A stretch of 45,984 nucleotides of DNA from Burkholderiales bacterium (GTDB lineage: Bacteria; Pseudomonadota; Gammaproteobacteria; Burkholderiales; Burkholderiaceae_F), in the NCBI GenBank assembly GCA_020248785.1, contig JADCGX010000013.1:1-45984 (forward strand), in the 5' to 3' direction. Position 1 is the stretch's first letter, and each line of letters begins with the position of its first letter. The notes below the pieces were generated by a model. It was not told the DNA's origin and did not search any database. It saw only the letters and a list, made by a program, of their open reading frames with translations. The position numbers and the translations under genes are program-made. Of this stretch, positions 25,794 to 35,264 are shown one piece after another.

Positions 25794-25837
25794 CGCTGGA
25801 GCTTGTAGAACCCTCGGCGAGCCGGCAGCGAACAGGT

Positions 25838-26488
25838 TCAGATGTAGTGCGCGGTGCTCGTCATGACACGCGCCGCGCCACGCATCGCCATGCGCACCGG
25901 CGTCGGCAACTCCGCGCCGCCGAGCGAGATCGCGACTTGTCCGTGCGCGACTTCATCGGCCTGCATCTGCTCGACGATCGCGCGCGAGGCCGTGTCGCCC
26001 ATCGGCAGCCGCTCCATGTGGCCCTGCAGATGCTGCTCGACCTGGTTCTCGGTCTCGGCCATGAAGCCGAGGCTCACCCGATCGCCGGCCCGCGCCGCCA
26101 TCAGGCCGATCGCAAAGGCGCCCGCGTACCAGAGCGGGTTGAGCAGGCTGCGGCGGCCGCCCAATTCCTCGATGCGGCGCTCGGTCCACGCAAGATGGTC
26201 AACTTCCTCCTGCGCGGCGTGCTGGAACGCGCGTCGCAACACGGGGTCCGGTGTGCCGAGCGCCTGCGCCTCATAAAGGGCCTGCGCGCACACCTCTCCA
26301 ACGTGATTCACGCGCATGAGCGCGGCCGCTTGCTGGCGCTCGGCGTCGGTCAGGGGCGTCGCGCTTGGATCGTCGATGACCCGCAGTGCCGGGTACGGGC
26401 GCCCTGCGCTCGGATGCCCCGCGACGGTGCGCAAGGCACGGTCCGCCGTCGAGATCAGGCGGTCGATGCAAGAAAGCGATACGGGCAT
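25838..26488 (-). CDS. coq7: 3-demethoxyubiquinol 3-hydroxylase (Coq7)
   Basis: The 216-residue protein has the di-iron ferritin-like ligands of Coq7: [18 protein letters not shown] (E65 near the start) and [19 protein letters not shown] (E94/E95 and H98), and again in the second helix pair TENQVEQHL and DEVAHG. It catalyses the penultimate hydroxylation in ubiquinone synthesis at the inner membrane. The gene stands between the convergent OsmC gene and the divergent porin. Confidence 0.95.
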   Translation of the reverse strand: MPVSLSCIDRLISTADRALRTVAGHPSAGRPYPALRVIDDPSATPLTDAERQQAAALMRVNHVGEVCAQALYEAQALGTPDPVLRRAFQHAAQEEVDHLAWTERRIEELGGRRSLLNPLWYAGAFAIGLMAARAGDRVSLGFMAETENQVEQHLQGHMERLPMGDTASRAIVEQMQADEVAHGQVAISLGGAELPTPVRMAMRGAARVMTSTAHYI

Positions 26489-26627
26489 GAGAAAGCCCTC
26501 TGCTGTTGCTAAAAAGTTACGGAGAAGCTCCGGGGAGGGGCGCGGGTGGCTGATCGCGGCTCACGGCGGCAAGGCTGAAGCTATTCTCGCGCGGCCAGGA
26601 GTCATCATCAAATAATTAGGAGACACC

Positions 26628-28037
26628 ATGCGCAAGTCCGCTCTCGCCCTTGCCCTTGCACTTGCCTTCCCTACTGCCTATGCGCAGCAGACGCCGGTCG
26701 GCGCTGCCTCTCGTATTCCCATCGCTGACGAATCGCTTGCCCGCGGCCCCTCACGAGTCGAACTCTACGGGATCCTCGATGGCGGTATCGAGAGGCAGGA
26801 CGTCGGCTCGGTGTCGGCGACGCGTTTGACCAGTGGAATGTCCGCCGGCTCGCGCTGGGGGCTGCGGGGCGCGGAAGTCCTGGGTGGCGGCTTCCGGGCC
26901 ATTTTCACGCTCGAGAGCCGGATCGAACTCGACACGGGATCGGTTACCAACCGTGGCCCGCTGTTTTTCTGTGACACGTCGACCGGCGCGCCGGTCTGTC
27001 CAGGCGTGCGCACTTCCGTTCCCTTGCCGGGCGCTGTGTTGGCCGGCATGAACAACGTCAACAACTTGTTGCTGCAGGCTGTGACGACGGTCAACACCGC
27101 GGGCGCGTTGTTCGACCGCCAGGCCTTTGTCGGACTCGTGACGCCCGTCGGGGCGGTCCTTGCTGGACGGCAGTACACCCCGGGCTACGAAGTTTTGAAC
27201 CGCTTCAACTCGTTTGCGGACGCCACGGCCGGTCAGTTCGGGCAAGGCTATTCGGCGCTTGCCATCCGGGCGAACAATGCGTTGCAGTACCGCGCCGAGG
27301 CGGCCGGCTTCACGTTGAGCGCGATGTACGGCTTTGGCGGCACTGAGGTCGCGCGAAACGAGCGCAGCACGGACCCGCAGGACGGCGACGATTTCATGGG
27401 CGCGAACCTGCAGTATCAGTCGCCGATGTTTTCGGTTGGTCTGGGCTGGAATCGCAACAACGTCGTGCCGTACTACGCGCCCAATGACTCGCGCAAGGGT
27501 CTGGAGACGTTCAATTTCGGCGTCACCGGCACGCTCGGCTCGGTCAAGTTGTTCGGCATGTACATGACGCGCAAGAACGAGAATCCGGTGCTGCGCCCGC
27601 AAGACGTGCAGAACATCGTCCTGGGTTTTGGCGCCGGTGCCGCCGCGGTGATTGGCGCGCAGCCCCTCAACGCCTTTGACGTCGACGGCATTCGCGGGAT
27701 CGTCGGCGCCGTCGATACCAAGATCTACCACCTCGGTGCGCAGTGGACGATCGGCAATGGTGTGATCCATGCCGCTTACAACAGTGCCAAGGAAGAAGCG
27801 CCGAGTGCATGGGATGCCACTTCACCTGGCGGTGCCAACGCCAAGGTCAATCACTACGCCCTCGCGTACTTCTACAACTTCTCGCGGCGCACGCAGCTTT
27901 ATGGGGTGTACGCCATGGCACAGAACAGCGGCTCGGCGCGCATGGCGCTGGGGGGCGCCGGTTACGCCGGCGGCTTCACCACTGCTCCGGGCGAGGACGC
28001 CTCCGCGATGCAACTGGGCCTGCGGCACGCGTTCTGA
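26628..28037 (+). CDS. Gram-negative general porin (first of two)
   Basis: AGGAG lies before the ATG. A signal peptide MRKSALALALALAFPTAYA precedes the mature start. The 469-residue protein has the betaproteobacterial porin pattern: VELYGILDGGIER, GSRWGLRGAEVLGGGFRAIFTLESR, LFDRQAFVGLVTPVGAVLAGRQYTP, and alternating beta strands ending in LGLRHAF, the C-terminal Phe recognised by the BAM machinery. It forms an outer-membrane trimer for small solutes. It carries an insertion with a Cys-containing loop (FFCDTSTGAPVCPG) not seen in the second porin. An AT-rich leader lies upstream. Confidence 0.9.
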   Translation: MRKSALALALALAFPTAYAQQTPVGAASRIPIADESLARGPSRVELYGILDGGIERQDVGSVSATRLTSGMSAGSRWGLRGAEVLGGGFRAIFTLESRIELDTGSVTNRGPLFFCDTSTGAPVCPGVRTSVPLPGAVLAGMNNVNNLLLQAVTTVNTAGALFDRQAFVGLVTPVGAVLAGRQYTPGYEVLNRFNSFADATAGQFGQGYSALAIRANNALQYRAEAAGFTLSAMYGFGGTEVARNERSTDPQDGDDFMGANLQYQSPMFSVGLGWNRNNVVPYYAPNDSRKGLETFNFGVTGTLGSVKLFGMYMTRKNENPVLRPQDVQNIVLGFGAGAAAVIGAQPLNAFDVDGIRGIVGAVDTKIYHLGAQWTIGNGVIHAAYNSAKEEAPSAWDATSPGGANAKVNHYALAYFYNFSRRTQLYGVYAMAQNSGSARMALGGAGYAGGFTTAPGEDASAMQLGLRHAF

Positions 28038-28058
28038 CACGCCACTTCGGCTGCTTCT

Positions 28059-28087
28059 GCGGGACGCTTCGGCGCCCCGCTTTGTTT
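28059..28087 (+). terminator. intrinsic terminator after first porin
   Basis: GCGGG-A-CGC-TTCG-GCG-C-CCCGC forms a stem with one internal mismatch and a stable TTCG tetraloop, followed by TTTGTTT. It begins 22 bases after the porin stop. Confidence 0.7.
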
Positions 28088-28339
28088 CCGCGCGATGGCC
28101 GTTCTCCCTCTCGTGATGGCTTTTGCTCCAGAGCATCGCTGTGTTGCACAAAACCGACAAGAAGCCCCCCACTTTCGGTCATTTGTCGCAAGCGCTAATG
28201 CCTTGGGATGCCTTCTCTGAAAGAATCTCGGTTAGCTTCCCTTGGAAGTAGAGCATCAAGGCGCCCGGGCGGGCCGGTCCGGCCGGGGCGACCTGATGGA
28301 AGCCTTGGTGTCAGTTCCCCAAACAACTCGGAGATACAG
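28088..28339. promoter_or_regulatory. leader and probable promoter region of the second porin
   Basis: These 252 bases contain no gene. They include an AC-rich stretch (TTGCACAAAACCGACAAG) and a TAATGC box near 28195, but I cannot assign a -35/-10 pair with confidence. A long GC-rich inverted-repeat-like stretch (CCCGGGCGGGCCGG near 28264) lies before the start. Confidence 0.35.
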
Positions 28340-29485
28340 ATGAAGAAAAGTCTTCTCGCACTTGCGGTGCTGAGCGCCTTCGCGGGCGCCGCCAGCGCGC
28401 AGTCGAGCGTCACGCTCTACGGTCGCGTCGACGCGGGCTATACGCGTTTCGACCCGAAGCAGGGCACCACGACCAATGTCGGCGCCACCTCTGGCCTTGC
28501 GGCCGGCAACCTGGGCGGCAATCGCTTTGGTCTTCGCGGCAGTGAAGATCTTGGCGGTGGTCTGAGGGGCATCTTCGCGCTGGAGAGCGGTTTCGCCCTT
28601 GACACCGGCGCGACCGCCCAGGGCGATGCGTTGGTTTCGTCGCGCCTCTTTGGCCGCCAGGCGTATTTGGGCGTGACCGGCGGGCTCGGCTCTCTGGTGA
28701 TGGGGCGTCTGGCCGCGTTCTCGTCGGGTACCGGCGACTTCGACAAGTTTGGCTCGCTCGACCCGTTCCGTACGGGCGCCGGCATTCTTGGTTTCCAGAA
28801 GGTCATGAGCTCGGCTAACGCGCTGCGCCTGGACAACGCGGTCGCATATGTTTCGCCGAACCTGTCTGGCTTCAGCGCCGGCGTGGGCTACACGTGGAAT
28901 TACTCAGGCGGTGAGGCCTCGGGTGGAAGCGGCGTGAACAACACGGGTTACGTGTCGTACATCAACTACAGCAGTGGTCCGTTCTATGCCGTGGTCACGT
29001 ATGACGACTTCAAACTTGGCACCTTGACGGGCGACCCCAGCCAGAGCCACCTCCAGGCCGGTCTCTCGTGGGACTTTAAGGTGGCAAAGGTCTCGTTCGC
29101 ATACGCGAGAGAAAAAGACCAGTTCATTCAAGGCGTTGCCGGTGCTTGCATTACTGGCGACCCGACGGTCAGTGGCGGCTGCACTGCGAACGCCCAGCGG
29201 ACCAACCAAGCTGCCGGCGCGGATGCTGACGCTTGGGCCCTTGGTTTGATCGTGCCGTTCGGCGCGCACAGCGTGCGCGCTGCCTACCACTCGCGCGGTG
29301 TCGATGCAGTTGGCACGACGCCGTCCGCCGATCGGACCGGCTGGTCGCTCGGCTATGAGTATGTGTTCTCGCGCCGCACGACGGCCTACGTCTACTACGG
29401 CGATGTCTCGGACAAAGACGCGTACAAGATCTCCAACTGGGGCGGTGCCACTCAGGGCTTCATCGGCCTGAGCCACGCGTTCTAA
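28340..29485 (+). CDS. Gram-negative general porin (second of two)
   Basis: The ATG at 28340 has GGAG 8 bases upstream; the ORF extends further 5' but only this start gives a signal peptide (MKKSLLALAVLSAFAGAASA). The mature protein, of 381 residues with the signal, shows SSVTLYGRVDAGYTRF, GNRFGLRGSEDLGGGLRGIFALESGF, SRLFGRQAYLGVTGGLGSLVMGR and the terminal GLSHAF. It is a trimeric outer-membrane channel of the OmpC-like betaproteobacterial type. It is a tandem paralogue of the preceding porin, separated by a terminator, so the two are independently transcribed. Confidence 0.94.
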   Translation: MKKSLLALAVLSAFAGAASAQSSVTLYGRVDAGYTRFDPKQGTTTNVGATSGLAAGNLGGNRFGLRGSEDLGGGLRGIFALESGFALDTGATAQGDALVSSRLFGRQAYLGVTGGLGSLVMGRLAAFSSGTGDFDKFGSLDPFRTGAGILGFQKVMSSANALRLDNAVAYVSPNLSGFSAGVGYTWNYSGGEASGGSGVNNTGYVSYINYSSGPFYAVVTYDDFKLGTLTGDPSQSHLQAGLSWDFKVAKVSFAYAREKDQFIQGVAGACITGDPTVSGGCTANAQRTNQAAGADADAWALGLIVPFGAHSVRAAYHSRGVDAVGTTPSADRTGWSLGYEYVFSRRTTAYVYYGDVSDKDAYKISNWGGATQGFIGLSHAF

Positions 29486-29515
29486 TTGCCTGCGGCGCAA
29501 CGCCGCGTGCGATCT

Positions 29516-29547
29516 AAAGGCCGCTGCTTCTTGCAGCGGCCTTTTTT
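29516..29547 (+). terminator. intrinsic terminator after second porin
   Basis: GGCCGCTGC (29519-29527) pairs with GCAGCGGCC (29533-29541) around TTCTT, followed by six T. The preceding AAA (29516-29518) extends the stem and gives a T-run on the minus strand too, so it may also terminate the converging glpD transcript. Confidence 0.9.
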
Positions 29548-29558
29548 GTTTCGGCGGC

Positions 29559-30812
29559 TTACTGCGTCACCAGAGCCAGCATCTCGGTGCGTGACTGCCC
29601 GCTGAGCAGCACACCGGCGCGCGCGGCAGCGCCCAAGGCATCGATCGCCATGAGGCGATAAGTCGTCCACTTGCCGCCGACAACCGTGATGAGTCCGCCG
29701 TGCTCGGCGACCACTGCATGCTCACGCGAAATGCTCGCAGTGCCGTTGGTGTGGGCGAGCGAGTACAGTGGCCTCAGTCCAGCGAAGCGGCTGACGACGT
29801 CCGCGGCAATCGGAGCAGGATCGAGATAGCCGCGCAGTGTGTCGAGCATGAACTCCACCTCCGCGTCGCTCGGCTTCGGATCCCACACCGGCGCCTCCAG
29901 AGCACGGTCCGTGGTGCCCACCAGCAGTTGCCCCTGATATGGCACGGCAAACAGCACGCGGCCATCTGGTGTCCTGGGCACCAGCAGCGCGGCCGTCCCG
30001 GGCATCCAGCGCGACGCGACCAGCAGGTGCGAGCCCTGGCTCACCTGAATGATCGACCGCGCTTGCGGATCTGCCATGCGCCGCAGCGCATCGGCCCATA
30101 CACCGGTCGCGTTGAAGACGCAGCGTGTACGCAGCCGCAGCATCTCGCCGGTGGCGTGATCCTCGGCAACGATCCCCGCAACTTGGCCAGTTTTCAGCAT
30201 GACGTGCGCGCAGCGCAGTCCACTGACAGGCGTGGCGCCCAGTGCAAGCGCGGTCCGCGTCAGTGCGCGGCACATGGCGAGGTCGTCGAACTGACCGTCC
30301 CAATACGCCACGCCACCCACCAGCCCCCGCGTGCGCACGCCCGGCAGGCGTGCCGCCGTCTCAGCCTTGCCCAACCAGCGCGTCGGACCGACGCTGCGAG
30401 CGCCGGCCAGCGCGTCGTACAGGCCAAGGCCGATGCGCAGGACGACCCGATCGACATGCCGGTAGCACGGCACGATGAACTCGAGCGGATGCACGATCGC
30501 CGGTGCGGTACGCAGCAAGACCGCGCGCTCAGCCAGCGCCTCGCGCACGAGCTTGATCTTCCCTTGCGCGAGATAGCGCACGCCGCCATGCACGAGCTTT
30601 GTGCTGCGACTCGACGTGCCGCTGCCGAACTCATGCGCCTCGATCACCGCGACCCGCAGGCCGCGCAGTGCGGCGTCCACGGCGATGCCCAGTCCCGTCG
30701 CACCGCCACCGACCACGACGCAGTCCCAGGGTTGCGGCTCGCGCAGCCGCGCCAGCAGCGCCGCGCGCGGCAGCGCCGGCGGTGCGGCGGGTCGAATCAG
30801 GCCATCGTTCAT
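29559..30812 (-). CDS. glpD: FAD-dependent glycerol-3-phosphate dehydrogenase, short form
   Basis: I take the ATG at 30812 (GGAG 8 bases upstream); the GTG at 30821 overlapping the glpK stop is the alternative. The product is 417 residues. The FAD-binding GGGATGLGIAVDAALRG, RSTKLVHGGVRYLAQG, GGVAYWDGQFDD, VFNATGVWAD and VVGGKWTTYR all match GlpD. It stops only about 33 residues after GGKWTTYR, whereas typical GlpD proteins (about 500 residues) continue with a helical C-terminal cap domain. It oxidises glycerol-3-phosphate to dihydroxyacetone phosphate at the membrane. It is the second gene of the glpK-glpD operon. Confidence 0.87.
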   Translation of the reverse strand: MNDGLIRPAAPPALPRAALLARLREPQPWDCVVVGGGATGLGIAVDAALRGLRVAVIEAHEFGSGTSSRSTKLVHGGVRYLAQGKIKLVREALAERAVLLRTAPAIVHPLEFIVPCYRHVDRVVLRIGLGLYDALAGARSVGPTRWLGKAETAARLPGVRTRGLVGGVAYWDGQFDDLAMCRALTRTALALGATPVSGLRCAHVMLKTGQVAGIVAEDHATGEMLRLRTRCVFNATGVWADALRRMADPQARSIIQVSQGSHLLVASRWMPGTAALLVPRTPDGRVLFAVPYQGQLLVGTTDRALEAPVWDPKPSDAEVEFMLDTLRGYLDPAPIAADVVSRFAGLRPLYSLAHTNGTASISREHAVVAEHGGLITVVGGKWTTYRLMAIDALGAAARAGVLLSGQSRTEMLALVTQ

Positions 30813-30817
30813 GGCCG

Positions 30818-32308
30818 TCACTCCACCCAGGCGCGCGCGCGTTCCACCGCACGACGCCAGGAGGCCAGACGCGTCGCGCGTTCGCGACTCTCAACGCGCG
30901 GCTCGAAGCGGCGCTCCAGTCGCCATAGCTCGGCGAGTTCTTCCTGCGACGCCCAGATTCCGGCCGCAAGTCCCGCAAGGTAGGCCGCACCGAGTGCGGT
31001 CGTTTCGGTGACGGCCGGCCGCACGACCGGCACGCCAATCAGATCTGCCTGCATCTGCATCAAGAGGTCGTTGCGCGCGGCGCCCCCATCGACGCGCAGT
31101 TCAGTGAGCGGTTGCCGCGCGTCCTTTTGCATCGCCTCGAGCACATCCGCCGTCTGCAGCGCGATCGACTCGAGTGCCGCCCGCGCAACATGCGCCTTTG
31201 TCGTGCCGCGCGTCATGCCGATCATCAAGCCGCGCGCGTTGGCGTCCCAATACGGCGCGCCGAGGCCGGCAAAGGCGGGAACCAGCAGCACACCGCCGCT
31301 ATCGGGCACCTGCTGCGCGAGTGTCTCGATCTCCGCCGCACGCGCAAACAGTCCCAGGCCATCCCGCAGCCACTGCACGACGGCGCCGGCGATGAAAACG
31401 CTGCCTTCCAGCGCGTAGGCCCGGGTCTGCCCAAAGCGCCACAGCGCGGTCGACAGCAGGCGGTTATGGGATGGCTGGGGCACGGCGCCCACGTTCATCA
31501 ACATGAAGCAGCCGGTGCCGTAGGTGTTCTTCGCCATCCCGGGTGCGAAGCAGGCCTGTCCGAAGGTTGCCGCCTGCTGGTCGCCGGCAATGCCGGCAAT
31601 GGGAATTGCGCTGCCAAAGTGCGCAGGATCGGTGTGCGCAACCACACCGCTGCTGTCCACAATGGCTGGTAGAACCGCCCGCGGGATCTCCAGAAGGTCG
31701 AGCAGTGCATCGTCCCAGTCAAGCGTCCGCAGGTTGAACAGCAGTGTGCGCGACGCGTTGCTGACATCGGTGGCATGCACGCGGCCGCCAGTAAGCTGCC
31801 ACAGCAGCCATGTGTCGACCGTGCCGAAGGCGAGTTCTCCGCGCGAGGCACGGGCGCGGGCACCAGGCACATCGTCGAGCAGCCAGGCGAGCTTGGTGCC
31901 GGAGAAGTACGGATCGAGGACAAGACCCGTGCGCGCGGTCACGTCCCGCTCGCGGCCGGCGGAGCGCAGCGCGGCGCACTGATCCGCGGTGCGCCGGTCC
32001 TGCCAGACGATCGCGTTGGCCAACGGCAGGCCCGTGCGCCGCTCCCAAAGCAGCGTCGTCTCGCGCTGGTTGGTGATGCCAATCGCCGCCACTTCGCCCG
32101 CCGCGATGCCTGCCTGGCGCAAGGCCTGCCGCCCGCAGTGCAGCTGTGTGGTCCACAGGTCGGCCGGATCGTGCTCGACCCAGCCCGGCTGTGGGTAGAT
32201 CTGCCGGAACTCCTGCTGCGCCACGGCCACCGGCAGTCCCGCATGGTCGAACACGATGGCGCGCGAGCTGGTGGTGCCCTGGTCCAGGGCAAGGATGAAC
32301 CGGCGCAT
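30818..32308 (-). CDS. glpK: glycerol kinase
   Basis: The ATG at 32308 gives 496 residues, normal for GlpK. It has [13 protein letters not shown] (9-21), [55 protein letters not shown] and [14 protein letters not shown]. It phosphorylates glycerol with ATP, providing the substrate of the GlpD encoded next. The open frame runs upstream, but only this start matches the family. The glpD start follows immediately, indicating translational coupling. No glpF facilitator is visible here. Confidence 0.97.
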   Translation of the reverse strand: MRRFILALDQGTTSSRAIVFDHAGLPVAVAQQEFRQIYPQPGWVEHDPADLWTTQLHCGRQALRQAGIAAGEVAAIGITNQRETTLLWERRTGLPLANAIVWQDRRTADQCAALRSAGRERDVTARTGLVLDPYFSGTKLAWLLDDVPGARARASRGELAFGTVDTWLLWQLTGGRVHATDVSNASRTLLFNLRTLDWDDALLDLLEIPRAVLPAIVDSSGVVAHTDPAHFGSAIPIAGIAGDQQAATFGQACFAPGMAKNTYGTGCFMLMNVGAVPQPSHNRLLSTALWRFGQTRAYALEGSVFIAGAVVQWLRDGLGLFARAAEIETLAQQVPDSGGVLLVPAFAGLGAPYWDANARGLMIGMTRGTTKAHVARAALESIALQTADVLEAMQKDARQPLTELRVDGGAARNDLLMQMQADLIGVPVVRPAVTETTALGAAYLAGLAAGIWASQEELAELWRLERRFEPRVESRERATRLASWRRAVERARAWVE

Positions 32309-32491
32309 CGTGATCCCTGCCTCCGTGCGTGGATGCTCTCTTGCCGAGCGCGGATCGCGCATCAATGACCGCGAGTCCGGCGCGTTCCTGTCGATCGGCG
32401 AGGGACTATAGACGGCCGCAGCAAGTGCCGGCAGACTGCCCCGCGCATCCGACAGAAGGTGCGTTCCATGACGGACCAGGAGACACCCACC

Positions 32492-33478
32492 ATGAAGCGT
32501 CGCGTCCTGATCACTGCTTCGGCTGCGCTGGTCGCCCTCACCAGCGCGGCTGCGCATGCGCAGTCGGGTTGGCCGACCAAGCCGGTCCGCATCGTTGTGC
32601 CGTTTCCAGCCGGCGGCACCACCGATATCGTGGCCCGCATGTTGGCAGTCGACCTGCAGAAAGCCTGGGGGCAGCCGGTGGTCGTCGAGAACCGCGCCGG
32701 AGCAGGCGGCAACATCGGCAGCGAGGCGGTGGCCAAGTCGCCGCCCGATGGCTACACCCTGCTGATGGCCACCGTAGGAACGCACTCGATCAACCTGCCC
32801 TTGTTCGAGCAGAACAAGCAGAAGCTGGCTTATCACCCCCTTAACGACTTCGTGCCGATCACCAATGTGGCGGCGGTGCCCAACGTGATGATCGTGCCGG
32901 CGTCCCTGCCAGTGAATTCAGTCGCCGAGTTCATCGCCTACGCCAAGGCGCGCCCTGGCAAGCTCAACATGGCCTCGAGCGGCAATGGCACATCGACCCA
33001 CCTGACCGGGGAGCTCTTCAAGTCGATCACCGGCACCTACATGGTCCACCTGCCGTACCGCGGCTCGGCACCGGCGTTGACCGATCTCATCGCCGGCAAT
33101 ACACAGGTGATGTTCGACAACCTGCCCTCGGCGCTGCCACACATCCGCAGTGGCAGGCTGAAGGCGCTGGCGGTGACTTCGCGCGAGCGCTCCCCAGCTC
33201 TGCCGAATGTGCCGACGCTGGCCGAATCGGGCCTGAAGAATTCCGACGCGAGCGCCTGGTTCGGCTTGCTTGCGCCCGCCGGCACGTCACGCGAGATCGT
33301 GACACGCGTGCAGCTCGACGTGGCCCGCATCCTTGCCACGCCAGAAATGCGCGAGCGATTTGCCGGCCAGGGCGCGGTGCCGGTCCCCAATACGTCCGAG
33401 GAGTTTGCTGCGTTCATCCGCGGCGAAATCGAAAAATGGTCGAAGGTGGTCAAGTTCTCCGGCGCACGCGTCGACTGA
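32492..33478 (+). CDS. Bug family tripartite tricarboxylate transporter substrate-binding protein
   Basis: The ATG at 32492 has AGGAG about 10 bases upstream. The 328-residue product has a signal peptide ([23 protein letters not shown]). The mature part carries the Bug signature [47 protein letters not shown], and [19 protein letters not shown]. Bug proteins are periplasmic binders of carboxylates and related solutes, hugely expanded in Burkholderiales. The membrane subunits TctA/TctB are not nearby, as is usual for orphans. The stop overlaps the next gene's ATG (TGATG). Confidence 0.94.
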   Translation: MKRRVLITASAALVALTSAAAHAQSGWPTKPVRIVVPFPAGGTTDIVARMLAVDLQKAWGQPVVVENRAGAGGNIGSEAVAKSPPDGYTLLMATVGTHSINLPLFEQNKQKLAYHPLNDFVPITNVAAVPNVMIVPASLPVNSVAEFIAYAKARPGKLNMASSGNGTSTHLTGELFKSITGTYMVHLPYRGSAPALTDLIAGNTQVMFDNLPSALPHIRSGRLKALAVTSRERSPALPNVPTLAESGLKNSDASAWFGLLAPAGTSREIVTRVQLDVARILATPEMRERFAGQGAVPVPNTSEEFAAFIRGEIEKWSKVVKFSGARVD

Positions 33479-34305
33479 TGCGAGCGCCCCTGTCCCGCGC
33501 CGCCCGACTGGCGGCCGTGCTGCTGCTGTTGTTTGTGCAGCTCACGCTGCCCGATCAGGCCGGCGCGCAACAAAGCCGTCCGCAACAGCAAGGCGCGCAG
33601 CAAACCCAGCCAACGCAGCCACCGCCGCGGCAGCCCGGCGACGAGCGCGTCGTGGCCAAGGTGTTCGGCCGCGATGTCAGCGTCTATGAACTGCAATGGC
33701 TGCGCACGCTCAACATTCAGGACGCCGCGCGCCGCCTGCGGGGCATCGCGCTCGGCGCAGCCGCCGAACGCTACGTCACCGAGAAGAAGCTGCAGGCCAC
33801 GCCCGAGGACATCGCGGCATTTGCCAAGTGGAATGCCGCCTTTCGCAAGGCTGAACGCGGCGACCGCACGCAACGGTTGCAGCAGATCGAGACGCAGCTG
33901 AAGGCCGCCGGACTGTCGCCGCCGCAGCGCAAGCAGCTGGAGGACGAAAAACAGGTGCTGCGGGCATTTGGCGCGATGCAGGACCTGCGGCAGAGCCGTC
34001 CGCTGGGCCCCGGTGATGAAGACCGGGCGCTGCGCGTGTGGATCGAGGGTCACAAGCTGCGCAAGGCGCTGTACGAGCAATATGGCGGGCGCGTCGGCAT
34101 GACGGCTTTCGGGCCCGATCCGGTCGGCGCCACCGAAGCCTGGCTGCGCGAGCACGAGAAGGCCGGCCGCCTGCGCATCCTCGACGAGAACCTGGCCGAG
34201 GAGTTCTGGCTGGCGTTCGAGCGCGAGCCGCGCGAGCCCGCACGGCCAGAGCAGATCGATTTCTCGTACTACTGGCTCAAGCCCATTCCGCAGTTCGCCA
34301 AGTAG
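33478..34305 (+). CDS. secreted protein of unknown function, coupled to Bug gene
   Basis: The ATG at 33478 shares a base with the preceding TGA. The 275-residue protein has a signal peptide (AARLAAVLLLLFVQLTLPDQAGA) and a Q/P-rich linker (QQSRPQQQGAQQTQPTQPPP). A helical domain of about 200 residues follows: VVAKVFGRDVSVYELQWLRTLN, TEKKLQATPEDIAAF, and near the end EFWLAFEREP, FSYYWLKPIPQFAK. The opening 'V-x-A-K-V-x-G-x-x-V' resembles the SurA-type N-domain, but no PPIase motif is present, so I make no functional call. Translational coupling to a Bug receptor suggests a periplasmic role. Confidence 0.6.
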   Translation: MRAPLSRAARLAAVLLLLFVQLTLPDQAGAQQSRPQQQGAQQTQPTQPPPRQPGDERVVAKVFGRDVSVYELQWLRTLNIQDAARRLRGIALGAAAERYVTEKKLQATPEDIAAFAKWNAAFRKAERGDRTQRLQQIETQLKAAGLSPPQRKQLEDEKQVLRAFGAMQDLRQSRPLGPGDEDRALRVWIEGHKLRKALYEQYGGRVGMTAFGPDPVGATEAWLREHEKAGRLRILDENLAEEFWLAFEREPREPARPEQIDFSYYWLKPIPQFAK

Positions 34306-34412
34306 CGGCGATGCACGCCACCGCACAGCTTGGCTTGACCGGCGCACCGGGCATCGAAACCGGCAAGCTGCGGCGCTTTGGCTTGCGCCAGATGGCATGC
34401 GAAGGAGTGTCC

Positions 34413-34599
34413 TAGTGTCCCGACCCATAAGTTTCGAAGCATTGCCAGGGGCGTGCCGAATGGTGGCCCACAGCAATGGCGAAATCGCCGCCAGACGCGA
34501 AGCCGCGCGCAGCCGGGTTGGGAACCCGGCGAGCACGGCGCGAAAGTATGGCGGCGGTTGTCGCCATTGTTGTTTCGAAACTTATGGGTTGGGACACTA
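34413..34599. mobile_element. MITE-like element 1 with 24-bp terminal inverted repeats
   Basis: Termini GTGTCCCGACCCATAAGTTT (34415 on, 24 bases) and their inverse at 34574-34597 agree except one base. TA dinucleotides flank both ends (34413-34414 and 34598-34599), as for TA-targeting IS630/Tc1-type transposition. A second, subterminal inverted match links 34471-34493 with 34549-34572, and a central hairpin (CCGGGTT/AACCCGG) lies at 34513-34529. At 183 bases it encodes no transposase, so it would be non-autonomous. Confidence 0.8.
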
Positions 34600-34600
34600 G

Positions 34601-35119
34601 ATGGCGACGGCCAAGAAGGTTGCTGCCGCAGCCCGCCCGAAGTCGACCGCGCGCGGGCCAGCGCGCACGCTCCCAGCCCAAGGGAGTCGGCCGGGACTCG
34701 TGTCGGCGCAACCGCTGGCGCGGCCCGCAGCGGTGCGCACGGACGCGCAACGCCCGCCACCGGCCGATGTGGACGGCGCTTTTCAGCTGCTCAAGGCCGT
34801 ACTCGAGCGCCACGTTCACAGTTTGCAGGTGCAGTTCAACACGCCAGAGAACTACACCGTGGTGTCGCGTCGGCTCGACCCAAAGGGCGCACCACGCGAG
34901 TTCAGCGTGTTGCTCAAGCTGAAGGCCCATGTAAGCTTCAAGCTCATGCCGCTCGCGCAGTTTCCGGAGTTGGCAAGCACCCTGCCGTCCGAGCTGAAGG
35001 CGCGCCTGCAGGGCAGGTCGGCATTCAGCTTCACGCACCCCGAGCCAGGGCTTGCCGGCGCACTCGACGCGCTGGTGCGCAGCGCCTTGGCGCGTGCGCG
35101 CAGCGCTGGCCTTGCCTAG
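34601..35119 (+). CDS. hypothetical protein whose 5' leader is split by a MITE
   Basis: The ATG at 34601 is one base after the TA at the right end of MITE-like element 1. The 172-residue protein starts with a basic, Ala/Arg/Pro-rich segment of about 50 residues (MATAKKVAAAARPKSTARG). A folded-looking domain follows: FQLLKAVLERHVHSLQVQF, YTVVSRRLDPKG, EFSVLLKLKAHVSFKLMP and SAFSFTHPEPGLAGALDALV. I do not recognise the family. No good ribosome-binding site is next to the ATG; a GAAGGAG lies before the element (34401-34407) and would be at normal distance if the element were removed. Translation may be reduced or rely on GGGA within the element end. Confidence 0.55.
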   Translation: MATAKKVAAAARPKSTARGPARTLPAQGSRPGLVSAQPLARPAAVRTDAQRPPPADVDGAFQLLKAVLERHVHSLQVQFNTPENYTVVSRRLDPKGAPREFSVLLKLKAHVSFKLMPLAQFPELASTLPSELKARLQGRSAFSFTHPEPGLAGALDALVRSALARARSAGLA

Positions 35120-35264
35120 CAACCCAACGCCCGCACGTAGCCTCTCGCGGCGCCGACTGCCACCCAAGCGTCCGATGTCCAGTGAATAGGCGGTCGTTTG
35201 CCTAGGCTTTTCGCTCGCCTGGCGGGTTGTCATCCTCGCTACCCTGCTTCTCGTTTGCAATGGC

